From JANPGR01 sp031424015 (lineage in GTDB: Bacteria; Patescibacteriota; Minisyncoccia; Phycocordibacterales; UBA1006), in contig JANPGR010000101.1 in assembly GCA_031424015.1 (NCBI GenBank), forward strand, positions 1 to 22,053: a stretch of DNA of 22,053 nt. Direction: 5' to 3'. This document shows, in pieces, positions 1 to 7,900 of this stretch. A model generated the notes under the pieces. That model was given only the letters and a program-made list of their open reading frames with translations. It did no database searches and was not told the origin of the DNA. The stretch's first letter is position 1; each line of letters begins with the position of its first letter. The translations under genes were made by a program, and so were the position numbers.

Positions 1-3000
1 TATGTTGGTACAACCTCACTAGCACTCAATAGTGGCACTATCACATCGACTGCAAATGGGCTCGATGCTGTAGTAACACTTGCTGCCCCTGCAGCAGCCA
101 ATTCTCTTGGCGCCAACAAGGCGATTCGTGTGTATACTCCCAGCTTTACCGTGGTCCAGTCTGGCGGAACAACAGCCGTGACCGAAGGTGGTGCAACTGA
201 TTCGTTTACGGTAGTACTCGACGCACAGCCGGATACAGACGTGGTGATAACTGCGACCAGTAGTGATACAACCAGCGCTACGGTTACGACCAGTCCAATG
301 ACATTTACGAGTGTGAACTGGGCAACGCCACAGACTATTACTGTCACGGCCCCCGAAGATGTTGATCTAATTTCAGAGACACCGACAGTTACACTCTCTA
401 TCACTGATGCAAGTTCTGATAATAATTATGACGGCGTATCGGATCAAATAGTCAATGTTGCGGTTACTGATAATGATGCGCCTGGATACAGCATTGTGCA
501 GTCAGGTGGAAATACTGCAGTCACCGAGGGGGGTGCGACCGATTCATTTACGGTGGTACTGAATTATGAACCCGCAACTAATGTAGTACTCAGTGTTAAT
601 AGTAATAATACGAGCGCCGGAGTTTCTCCTGCGACCATTACCTTTACTCCAGGTACATGGAATGTGGCACAGACGGTGATTGTTACAGGGGCTGAAGATT
701 TCAATCTCGTAAATGAATCACCTTCAGTCACTGTAAGCATTAATGATGCGCTTTCTGACGATGTTTGGGATTCACTCGCGGATCAGGCTGTGTCTGTCGC
801 TGTTACTGATAATGATACGGCTTCATTTATTGTTTCGCCATTATTTAATACTACTCTATCTGAAGGTTCTACAAATGCCAGTCTCTATGCTGTTGTATTA
901 GGTGCGCAGCCTTCAAGTGACGTGGTGATTGCAGTTTCTGAATCATCACCTCAACTCACACTCAATACCACAACTTTGACATTTACAACGACGAATTGGA
1001 ATATTGCTCAAAATGTTTCGGTAACAGGAACGGAAGATGTAAATGGGGTCAGCGAGACAAATCAAACTATTATGTTTAGCGTTACTGATGCGTCATCGGA
1101 CAATGCTTTTGACTCGCTTGCTGATCAGACACGAAATGTAGATATTACTGATAATGATTCACCTGCACTTATCCTTTCAAAAAATACCGCAACAGTAACC
1201 GAGGCTGGTGGCACGGATCAGATTGCTGTGCATTTATCGGTTCAGCCGGCTACAGACGTAGTTGTATCAGTCGTGAGCGGTGCTGTGGGCGAGGCGACAG
1301 TTTCACCGAGCACGCTAACATTTACCAGTGCAAATTGGAGTACCAATCAAACTGTTACGATCACAGGGGTGGATGATAATTTTGATCGAAATGATTCGAC
1401 GACGGTTACGATAGCAACTGTTAACGCGTCTTCTGATGATTTGTTTGATAGTCTCACCCAAACTGTATCTGTTAATGCAACAGATGATGATACTGCATCA
1501 ATTACTATTACTCCGATTGATACCATAACAGATGAAGACGGTGCAACTGGTAATTTCCAGATTGCGCTTGGTGCACGCCCGACAGCGAATGTAACCGTTC
1601 TATTGTCATCGACTACTCCTACAGAGGGTACTGTACCAGCGAGTATTGTGATTACTCCTGCTAACTGGAATATACCTACGAACAATGTCGTAACTGTCAC
1701 AGGTATTGATGATGCTATTACTGATGGGGCGGTGAGCTATACCATCATTACGGGTGATGTAACCTCTGCTGACCTTGCTTTCGATGTGCTTACTGGTTCA
1801 TCTGTTGCTGATGTGATCATGTCGAATCAAGACAATGATGCGCCAAATATAATTATTACCGCGGTGGATAGTACTACGGGTGAGGATGGAACCACTGCAG
1901 TATTCCAGTTCACACTAGGGTCTCAGCCTGCAGCTGGCGCATCGGTAACAATACCGCTTTCAATTTCCGACGCAACAGAAGGCACACTTTCGGGTGTGAC
2001 CCAGATTGTTATTGCAAATGCAGATTGGAATACGCCGACAGCAAACCAAATTACCGTCACGGGTGTGAACGATACGCTCGTAGATGGAAACATTAGTTAC
2101 TATTTAGTTACTGGTGATGTGACGTCTGCAAATCCACAGTATGATTCACTCACAGCTTCCAGTGTTGCTGATGTATCTATTGTAAATACTGATAATGAAA
2201 TTGCAGGATTCAGTGTTACGGGTGCAACAGGAACAGTTCCTGAAGGCACAACTAATACAACAACGTTTTCAGTAGTGCTGACAGCACAGCCAGTATCGGA
2301 TGTTGTAATTATTGGGTCAGAAGTATCGAGTGAAATTACTCTTAATACCACATCTCTCACTTTTACTAATGCTAATTGGAATACGCCACAGAATATCTCT
2401 GTCACAGCTCCAGAAGATGCAGACTATGATTCAGAATCGGGCATACCTGTATCTTTTGCAATTAATACTGTTTTAACAGATGATCTGTTTGATAGTCTGC
2501 CTGCAGAAAACAGAACAATTAGTATTACCGATAATGATTTGAATCCTGACATTGATGGCGACGGTATACCAAATACAAGTGATCCTGACATTGATGGTGA
2601 CGGTATCGCAAACGTATATGATACCGACACCGATGGCGATGGAATACCAAATGCTACCGATACTGATGATGACAATGACGGTATACTCGACTCTACACCT
2701 GACACTACTCCTACAGGAATCGGAACAGCGACTGATATAGATGGTGATGGTATACTCAATACTGTAGACCCAGATATGGACGGAGACGGGGTAATAAACG
2801 TGCTTGATAACGACACCGATGGCGATGGTATACCGAATACAACCGATACAGATGATGACAATGACGGTATACTCGACTCTGCGCCAGATACGAGTTCAAC
2901 CGGAGTGGGATCATCTACTGATTATGATGGAGACGGTGTGTTAAATGCGATCGATCCAGATATAGATGGGGATAGTATTGCAAACGTATATGATAACGAC

Positions 3001-4935
3001 ACCGATGGCGATGGTATACCGAACACTACCGATACAGACGATGACAATGATGGCGTGCTTGACGGCGCTGATACTGTGCAACCAAACGATGCTGATGGTT
3101 ATGGAACACTCACTGATACTGATGGTGATGGTATCCTCAATGCGGTTGATATAGATATGGATGGAGATGGCATTGCGAATGTTTTGGATACGGATACAGA
3201 TGGCGATGGTATACCGAACACTACCGATACAGACGATGACAATGATGGCGTACTCGACTCTGCACCAGATACGACACCTTCGGGAGTTGGTACTTCTACT
3301 GATTACGATGGTGATGGTATACTCAATACTGTAGACCCAGATATAGATGGAGATGGTGTTGCGAATGTGTATGATGCCGACACCGATGGCGATGGAATAC
3401 CGAACGCTACCGATACAGATGATGACAATGACGGTATACTCGACTCTGCGCCTGATACCACCCCTACAGGGCTCGGAACAACGACTGATATAGATGGTGA
3501 CGGGATTATTAATGGTGCAGATAGCGATATTGATGGTGACGGAATACCAAATATTATAGATACCGACACCGATGGCGATGGTATACCGAACACTACCGAT
3601 ACAGACGATGATAATGATGGTGTACTCGACTCTGCACCTGATACTACTCCTACAGGAATCGGAACAACGCTCGATCACGATGGTGACGGAAACCCTAATG
3701 CACTCGAAGTGCTCGGGCGTAACGGAGGCGATGGAAATGGAGATGGTATTTCTGATAGTGTACAGCAAACCGTTGCCGGGGCACCAAATCCAGCAATCGC
3801 AGGTGTGTATACAACGCTTCAGGCGGTAGGAGGGTGTAATATCGTTGATAGTTTCGAAGTTGTAACCGAAGCTTCGAGAACGACGCAAGACAGCACAGGT
3901 GATTATCCCCTCGGTCTAAACAAATTTAAACTACTGTGTGGTACCTCTGGTCAGTCAGGTACAGTGACAATATTTTATGATCAAGTGTATGCAAATGCGA
4001 GTAGTTGGCTTTGGAAAAAATACAGTAGTATATCTAATACCTATACCGACATAACAGCGCTCGCATCTGTTTCAATTGGGTCACAAACTGTGGGCGGTGC
4101 ACCTGTTACAAAAGTAACATTTACCGTAACAGATGGTGGCGTAGGGGATGAGGACGGAATAGCTAATGGTACGATAGTGGATCCAATAGGTCCCGCAGTT
4201 TCTACTGCAGTTGTACCGGTTACGCCATCTGGGGGTGGTGGCGGTGGAGGTGGGGGTTCTGGTGGTAAAATTGTAAATCCATTAAATGTAGGTGTTAATC
4301 TAACTCAAACAACCGATGGTTTGTTAACTGCGCTTGATTATTCGGGTATGAAAGCATGTTATACTGGCTCACTTCTGTATAAGATTGGCGATAAGGGTGA
4401 AACGGTTAAAAAAATTCAACAATTCTTAAACGCTCAGGGAAATAAAATCAAGGTCACAGGTCTCTATGATATATCGACATATAATGCAGTCGTGCGTTTT
4501 CAAAATAAATACGCACGTGAAATTCTTAAACCTCAAGGATTTAAAAAAGCAACAGGAATATGGGGTAAGTTCACAACCAAAAAGGCAGTGAGTATAGGAT
4601 TCTGTGCTGGAGATATAAAGACCAAGAAGTCTGTACCAGTAAAACTGCCGGTTCCGGTCGCTACAGAATGTACTCCGGGTACTGGCGTCTATCGTATTGG
4701 CTCAACGGGTAGTGTTGTCACAAATATTCAGCAATTTCTCAACACACAGGGTTATCAAATTCCAGTATCTGGTAGCTATACATATGATACCGGTAAGATA
4801 GTAGCAGAATTCCAACAGAAATACTTTGATGAAATCGTAAAACCACAGGGTTTTGCTAAGGAAACAGGTATATGGGGCTCATACACCGCTAAAAAGGCTC
4901 ACCAACTAGGTTTTTGCGCGAATACAGCCAATTAA
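1..4935 (+). CDS. Giant secreted/surface protein, 3' part: Calx-beta-like repeats, TSP3 repeats, choice-of-anchor U-like domain, two peptidoglycan-binding domains
   Basis: The frame is open from base 1, so the gene starts upstream and the GTG at 130 is not its start. 1644 residues are visible. Seven repeats of about 110 residues span nt 139-2538. Each has a T-E-G/D-E-G strand, an F-T-x-x-N-W segment, a V-T-G/A-x-E/D-D turn and a closing T-D-N-D, which resembles Calx-beta-like domains. Nt 2545-3735 encodes Asp-rich DxDGDGIPN-type thrombospondin type 3 repeats, known to bind calcium. Nt 3703-4197 resembles the choice-of-anchor U domain (NGDGISDS near its start, TDGGVGDEDGIANG near its end). A glycine linker (about 4231-4266) leads to two peptidoglycan-binding-1-like domains (4357-4605 and 4669-4917), each with a GxxGxxVxxIQQFLNxQG pattern and an end in GFC. 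I infer an exported, calcium-stiffened cell-surface stalk or adhesin held to peptidoglycan at its C-terminus. The signal peptide lies outside the window. A hairpin terminator follows at 5002-5035. Confidence 0.9.
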   Translation, partial: YVGTTSLALNSGTITSTANGLDAVVTLAAPAAANSLGANKAIRVYTPSFTVVQSGGTTAVTEGGATDSFTVVLDAQPDTDVVITATSSDTTSATVTTSPMTFTSVNWATPQTITVTAPEDVDLISETPTVTLSITDASSDNNYDGVSDQIVNVAVTDNDAPGYSIVQSGGNTAVTEGGATDSFTVVLNYEPATNVVLSVNSNNTSAGVSPATITFTPGTWNVAQTVIVTGAEDFNLVNESPSVTVSINDALSDDVWDSLADQAVSVAVTDNDTASFIVSPLFNTTLSEGSTNASLYAVVLGAQPSSDVVIAVSESSPQLTLNTTTLTFTTTNWNIAQNVSVTGTEDVNGVSETNQTIMFSVTDASSDNAFDSLADQTRNVDITDNDSPALILSKNTATVTEAGGTDQIAVHLSVQPATDVVVSVVSGAVGEATVSPSTLTFTSANWSTNQTVTITGVDDNFDRNDSTTVTIATVNASSDDLFDSLTQTVSVNATDDDTASITITPIDTITDEDGATGNFQIALGARPTANVTVLLSSTTPTEGTVPASIVITPANWNIPTNNVVTVTGIDDAITDGAVSYTIITGDVTSADLAFDVLTGSSVADVIMSNQDNDAPNIIITAVDSTTGEDGTTAVFQFTLGSQPAAGASVTIPLSISDATEGTLSGVTQIVIANADWNTPTANQITVTGVNDTLVDGNISYYLVTGDVTSANPQYDSLTASSVADVSIVNTDNEIAGFSVTGATGTVPEGTTNTTTFSVVLTAQPVSDVVIIGSEVSSEITLNTTSLTFTNANWNTPQNISVTAPEDADYDSESGIPVSFAINTVLTDDLFDSLPAENRTISITDNDLNPDIDGDGIPNTSDPDIDGDGIANVYDTDTDGDGIPNATDTDDDNDGILDSTPDTTPTGIGTATDIDGDGILNTVDPDMDGDGVINVLDNDTDGDGIPNTTDTDDDNDGILDSAPDTSSTGVGSSTDYDGDGVLNAIDPDIDGDSIANVYDNDTDGDGIPNTTDTDDDNDGVLDGADTVQPNDADGYGTLTDTDGDGILNAVDIDMDGDGIANVLDTDTDGDGIPNTTDTDDDNDGVLDSAPDTTPSGVGTSTDYDGDGILNTVDPDIDGDGVANVYDADTDGDGIPNATDTDDDNDGILDSAPDTTPTGLGTTTDIDGDGIINGADSDIDGDGIPNIIDTDTDGDGIPNTTDTDDDNDGVLDSAPDTTPTGIGTTLDHDGDGNPNALEVLGRNGGDGNGDGISDSVQQTVAGAPNPAIAGVYTTLQAVGGCNIVDSFEVVTEASRTTQDSTGDYPLGLNKFKLLCGTSGQSGTVTIFYDQVYANASSWLWKKYSSISNTYTDITALASVSIGSQTVGGAPVTKVTFTVTDGGVGDEDGIANGTIVDPIGPAVSTAVVPVTPSGGGGGGGGGSGGKIVNPLNVGVNLTQTTDGLLTALDYSGMKACYTGSLLYKIGDKGETVKKIQQFLNAQGNKIKVTGLYDISTYNAVVRFQNKYAREILKPQGFKKATGIWGKFTTKKAVSIGFCAGDIKTKKSVPVKLPVPVATECTPGTGVYRIGSTGSVVTNIQQFLNTQGYQIPVSGSYTYDTGKIVAEFQQKYFDEIVKPQGFAKETGIWGSYTAKKAHQLGFCANTAN
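2632..3700 (+). repeat. Tandem 186-bp DNA repeat encoding thrombospondin type 3 units
   Basis: The string gatggcgatgg recurs at 2632, 2818, 3004, 3199, 3385 and 3571. The spacings are 186, 186, 195, 186 and 186 nt, so there are five full units of 62 or 65 residues and a truncated sixth. Each unit encodes a DGDGIPN-x-TDTDDDNDG core, a PDT-containing hinge, and a second DGDG pair. The copies are very similar at DNA level, including third codon positions, which points to recent duplication or gene conversion. All length differences are multiples of three. Confidence 0.9.
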
Positions 4936-5001
4936 TTCCTGTTGCTAAACGGTTCTCAGGCCAGTTCTCACTTCATCAACTAGGTTGCACATCGACAAAG
5001 T

Positions 5002-5035
5002 AAAACCCATACGCCTTTAGGCTAGTATGGGTTTT
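5002..5035 (+). terminator. Hairpin terminator after the giant surface gene
   Basis: AAAACCCATAC (5002-5012) pairs perfectly with GTATGGGTTTT (5025-5035). Inside is a GCC-ttta-GGC stem-loop and a TA bulge on the 3' side. The T-rich right arm and following atattt suit intrinsic termination, and the symmetry would allow it to work in both directions. Confidence 0.75.
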
Positions 5036-5087
5036 ATATTTGATGGTGGAGCTAACAGAAAGAATTGATGCAAAAATACCCCATATA

Positions 5088-5096
5088 TGGTATACT
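5088..5096 (+). promoter_or_regulatory. Extended -10 promoter element for fic
   Basis: TGG-TATACT is an extended -10 (TGn plus hexamer). It ends 6 nt before the ATG at 5103, so transcription would begin at or next to the start codon. No clear -35 sits at the right distance (TTGATG at 5065 leaves a 20-nt spacer). Confidence 0.6.
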
Positions 5097-5102
5097 GTAT
5101 GT

Positions 5103-5651
5103 ATGAAAAATATCGATGACATTAGTAAAGATCGCGCATTACGATTGTTTGGTAGCCCAGATATTACGGGTTTTGAGGTTGGCACCATGAAAGGCCTGCA
5201 ACAAATTCATGCATATCTATTCGGTGGTTTGTATGATTTTGCTGGGCAAATTCGCAGTAAAGATATTAGTAAGGGTGGATTTCGTTTCGCGTCGTGTCTC
5301 TATCTAGTTGAAATTCTCAAAACAATAGATGGGATGCCAGAAAACACATTCGAGGAAGTTGTTAAAAAGTACGTAGAAATGAACATAGCACATCCATTCA
5401 TGGAGGGTAATGGGCGTTCCATGAGAATCTGGCTTGATATAATCTTGAAGCATAGTTTACAGAAATGCATCGATTGGGCGAGTATCGATAAAATGGATTA
5501 CTTTAATGCTATGCAGCGTAGTCCAGTCAATGATCTGGAGATTCGTGAATTATTGCGAGGTGCCCTCACCGAAAAGATCGATGATCGTGAGGTGTATATA
5601 AAGGGGATAGAGCAGTCGTATTACTACGAGGAGGTTGATGTTTTGAAATAA
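5103..5651 (+). CDS. fic: Fic domain protein AMP-transferase, class III-like
   Basis: Fic enzymes transfer AMP from ATP to a hydroxyl group on target proteins. The catalytic motif HPFMEGNGRSMR is at residues 97-108, with His97 as the expected base and Glu101/Asn103/Arg105 for metal and phosphate binding. At 182 residues it matches the short stand-alone class. From memory it closely resembles Neisseria meningitidis Fic through the LQQIHxYLFGGLYDFAGQIR, KGGFRFA and MERSPVNDLE-type segments. Class III Fics are shut off by a C-terminal helix with S/T-x-x-x-E-G/N. Here IEQSYYYEEV places Ser172 and Glu176 correctly, but the following Gly/Asn is Glu177. The ATG at 5103 is preferred over the upstream 5040 start because a -10 lies just before it and homology begins there. 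No antitoxin gene adjoins it, as expected for self-inhibited Fics. The similarity to a proteobacterial family may reflect transfer. Confidence 0.92.
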   Translation: MKNIDDISKDRALRLFGSPDITGFEVGTMKGLQQIHAYLFGGLYDFAGQIRSKDISKGGFRFASCLYLVEILKTIDGMPENTFEEVVKKYVEMNIAHPFMEGNGRSMRIWLDIILKHSLQKCIDWASIDKMDYFNAMQRSPVNDLEIRELLRGALTEKIDDREVYIKGIEQSYYYEEVDVLK

Positions 5652-5678
5652 GTGCAATAGATTAGTTGAATTCGAATT

Positions 5679-5712
5679 AAAAGTGTCAGCTACCTTTAGC
5701 TATGACACTTTT
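5679..5712 (+). terminator. Hairpin terminator after fic
   Basis: AAAAGTGTCA (5679-5688) pairs with TGACACTTTT (5703-5712). Inside is GCTA-cctt-TAGC and a 2-nt TA bulge on the 3' side. The layout closely mirrors the hairpin at 5002-5035. It lies 28 nt after the fic stop codon. Confidence 0.7.
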
Positions 5713-5889
5713 AGCTCTAATATGCCGACGAGCGGGGGATGTGCCTTTGGATTAAAAACAGATAATGGCGTGTATTACATGGTCAATTTCGGCCAATCGG
5801 ACTCGACGAAGGAAGAATTCGATCGAAGAGCGCGTATTATTGTCGAAAGTTTTGTAGTCCCAAAAGAAGCACTGAGCACGGACGAATAG
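5683..5889 (+). CDS. Small hypothetical ORF or gene remnant
   Basis: An open frame (GTG at 5683, or ATG at 5722 for a shorter form) encodes up to 68 residues. The content looks protein-like rather than random: a GGCAFGLKTDNGVYYMVNFG stretch followed by an acidic/basic helix and an ESFVVP end. I do not recognise a family. The frame stays open upstream to 5647, just past a TGA at 5644-5646, and the GTG lies inside the fic terminator hairpin. There is no -10 or ribosome-binding site in front of it. It could be the C-terminal remnant of a decayed secreted protein rather than a working gene. Confidence 0.35.
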   Translation: MSATFSYDTFSSNMPTSGGCAFGLKTDNGVYYMVNFGQSDSTKEEFDRRARIIVESFVVPKEALSTDE

Positions 5890-5929
5890 GTACCATACAA
5901 CATGAAAGGTATCTTTACGATAACAAGAA

Positions 5930-5938
5930 TGGTAAAAT
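5930..5938 (+). promoter_or_regulatory. Extended -10 promoter element for the MDR oxidoreductase-tspO unit
   Basis: TGG-TAAAAT ends 6 nt before the ATG at 5945, the same extended -10 layout and spacing as at fic (5088) and the SOUL gene (8406). No convincing -35 is seen. Confidence 0.55.
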
Positions 5939-5944
5939 AGATTT

Positions 5945-6865
5945 ATGAAAGCAATAATCTGTAAAAAATATGGCCCACCTGAGGTTTTACAAATGGGGGA
6001 GGTGCCGAAACCTATATCAAAGGATAACGAAATATTAGTCAAAATAGTTGCAACGACGGTAAACTCTGGCGATGTTAGGGTCAGAGCTCTGAAGGTCAAA
6101 GGATTTATGAAAATAGTTATGCGGCTGGTACTAGGTTTTTCAAAACCAAGAAAACCAATCTTGGGAACTGTTTTTGCGGGAATCGTAGAGAGTGCCGGCA
6201 ACAAAGTAACTCATTTTAACATTGGTGATCGCGTCTTTGGTGCAACTGGCTTCAAATTCGGTACATACGCAGAATACATTGCAGTTGATGAAAAAAGTGC
6301 GGTTGTAATGATGCCTCACAATGCCTCATTTGATGAGGCTGCTGCTATTGTGTTTGGTGGACAGACTGCAGTCTATTTTCTAGAAAAGGCCGGGATCAGT
6401 AAAAGAGTGAGGCAAACAGTTTTAATCGTTGGGGGCACTGGAGCGGTAGGAAGTGCGGCGATACAAATAGCAAAATATCATGGAGCAGAAATCACAACAG
6501 TCTGTAGCTCTGATGGACTTCCGTTGGTGCGTACTCTGGGCACTACACATACTATACTTTATGATAAGGAAGATTTTACCAAACAAGCCAACACTTTTGA
6601 TATTATATTTGACGCTGTCGGTAAAACTTCTAAAAAAAAGTGTACTCATCTTTTAAATGACGGCGGTGTCTATATAACGGTCGAAGGATTTGATGTTGCC
6701 TCTGATAGTAAAGAGCAATTGGAGCAACTGGGGAGACTCTATGAGGTTGGCAAATATCAAGCAGTAATCGACAGAACATTTACCATGAACGAAGTTGTGG
6801 AAGCTCACCGATATGTTGACACTGGGAGAAAAAAAGGAAACGTAATTCTGCACATCCCAAACTAA
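5945..6865 (+). CDS. Zinc-independent MDR-family NAD(P)H oxidoreductase (quinone oxidoreductase-like)
   Basis: The 306-residue protein has the medium-chain dehydrogenase/reductase plan. An N-terminal GroES-like domain (about residues 1-115; MKAIICKKYGPPEVL, GTVFAGIVESAG, IGDRVFG) is followed by a Rossmann domain with the nucleotide-binding loop VGGTGAVGSAAIQIAK (residues 162-177). Cys/His ligands for catalytic or structural zinc are absent, as in quinone oxidoreductases that reduce quinones or enones with NADPH. It is slightly shorter than the usual 320-335 residues. TspO follows after 19 nt on the same strand with no terminator between, so they are probably co-transcribed. Substrate cannot be told from the sequence. 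Confidence 0.88.
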   Translation: MKAIICKKYGPPEVLQMGEVPKPISKDNEILVKIVATTVNSGDVRVRALKVKGFMKIVMRLVLGFSKPRKPILGTVFAGIVESAGNKVTHFNIGDRVFGATGFKFGTYAEYIAVDEKSAVVMMPHNASFDEAAAIVFGGQTAVYFLEKAGISKRVRQTVLIVGGTGAVGSAAIQIAKYHGAEITTVCSSDGLPLVRTLGTTHTILYDKEDFTKQANTFDIIFDAVGKTSKKKCTHLLNDGGVYITVEGFDVASDSKEQLEQLGRLYEVGKYQAVIDRTFTMNEVVEAHRYVDTGRKKGNVILHIPN

Positions 6866-6884
6866 TATACGAGTAAACAAAATT

Positions 6885-7289
6885 ATGAACACATACAACT
6901 GGTATTCCCAACTTATCAAACCCATATGGGCTCCACCGAGCTGGCTCTTTGGACCGGTGTGGACGGTGCTCTATGCGATTATCGCCGTCTCTTTTGGTAT
7001 AGTGTTTTACAAAGCATTCACCAAGCAAATCCCATGGATAGTGGCACTACCATTTGCACTTAATCTCCTTTTCAATTTTGCTTTTACACCGATTCAGTTT
7101 GGGCTCAAAAATAATCTGCTTGCCTCGCTTGATATTCTGCTCGTCGTCGGTACGCTCATCTGGGCACTTTATATGATCTGGAAGAATGAGCCTGAACTTC
7201 GCTGGGTAGCCTATGTCAATATCCCGTATCTTTTGTGGGGAACATTTGCAACATGTTTGCAGCTAACTATAACGTATGTAAATAGATAA
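6885..7289 (+). CDS. tspO: TspO/MBR family membrane protein
   Basis: The 134-residue hydrophobic protein carries the TspO signature near its start: IKPIWAPPSWLFGPVWTVLYA (residues 11-31), with the W-x-P-P-x-W and F-G-P-V-W-T-x-L-Y elements of the family. About five membrane helices fit the hydrophobicity, typical of TspO. Bacterial TspO proteins bind tetrapyrroles such as protoporphyrin IX and are linked to oxidative or photo-stress. The length is slightly below the usual 150-160, with the C-terminus ending in ITYVNR. The last 79 nt overlap the end of the convergent minus-strand gene at 7211. There is no Shine-Dalgarno before the ATG, and expression probably depends on the upstream oxidoreductase promoter. 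Confidence 0.9.
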   Translation: MNTYNWYSQLIKPIWAPPSWLFGPVWTVLYAIIAVSFGIVFYKAFTKQIPWIVALPFALNLLFNFAFTPIQFGLKNNLLASLDILLVVGTLIWALYMIWKNEPELRWVAYVNIPYLLWGTFATCLQLTITYVNR

Positions 7290-7900
7290 TCTAAGTGATG
7301 GGTTCTAAGATAATCCTCTATAATTTTATTTGCAATAATAGCTCTTTGCTGTAATTCATTAAACAATATGTCAGGCCTATGTTTGAGTAAGATATCACCT
7401 GATCCTTTTTGTGCGTGCTCATGTATTTTTTCAAAAAAAGCATAATCTGAAAGATATACATTGATCAGCTTTGATAGTTTTTGAGATATTGACAATAAAA
7501 TACTCACGGCTTTTTCTTTGCTGAAAAGACCGTTCGAGGTAATACCGCAATAGGTATTTACACGTTTTATAAATTGTTCGCGGGTATTGTCATCGTTAAT
7601 TGAGTCGATAAAACGAAGAGCTAAAGAAAAATCATAATAGTATTTTTTTGTCTCCCGCCTATTACTCATGACGTTTATTTGTTCAGAGCTTGCACTTCTC
7701 CAAGAGTCGGGTAACAACAGAGCAGCGAGTCTTTTGGTGGCACTAATTAGACTATCACGGGGATATACTTTTTCCTGATGTGGGTCATCAAATATATGTC
7801 GAAAAATCCAAAAATCCGCTTCAAGTTCTGCACCAAACTCTTTTCGGTTTTGATGATCGAGAGAACCGATACTCTGTTCGTGATAATAAAATGAATTAGT
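7211..7900 (-). CDS. Downstream part of a frameshifted unknown gene (C-terminal ~230 residues)
   Basis: On the minus strand this frame is open from about 7930 to the TAG at 7211. It has no ATG, GTG or TTG between 7930 and 7718, so it has no start of its own for most of its length. It continues the protein of the 7896-8150 frame across an A8 run: after DTVYDKK the sequence resumes as TNSFYYHEQSIGSLDHQNRK and runs through an acidic, aromatic and helical region (FWIFRHIFDD, KKYYYDFSLALRFID). I recognise no family. A TTG at 7717 could give a 168-residue product, but the coding-like sequence extends well upstream of it. The last 79 nt are antisense to the end of tspO, so the original C-terminus may have been replaced. 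It is either the second half of a gene expressed by slippage or frameshifting, or part of a pseudogene. Confidence 0.6.
   Translation of the reverse strand, partial: TNSFYYHEQSIGSLDHQNRKEFGAELEADFWIFRHIFDDPHQEKVYPRDSLISATKRLAALLLPDSWRSASSEQINVMSNRRETKKYYYDFSLALRFIDSINDDNTREQFIKRVNTYCGITSNGLFSKEKAVSILLSISQKLSKLINVYLSDYAFFEKIHEHAQKGSGDILLKHRPDILFNELQQRAIIANKIIEDYLRTHHLDYLFTYVIVSCKHVANVPHKRYGILT

Noticed and set aside
2424..2861. Minus-strand Ser/Pro/Ile-rich open frame
   Set aside because: It is the antisense of the same 186-bp repeats; the repeated peptide merely mirrors the plus-strand repeat.
2632..3700. Regularly spaced repeats considered as a CRISPR array
   Set aside because: The unit is 186 nt, in frame, encodes calcium-binding motifs and has no short repeat/unique spacer structure.
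2941..3888. 315-residue minus-strand open frame inside the giant gene
   Set aside because: It is a shadow of the regular GAT/GGT-rich TSP3 repeats, with low-complexity Ile/Arg/Ser content and no promoter. The plus-strand frame has clear domains.
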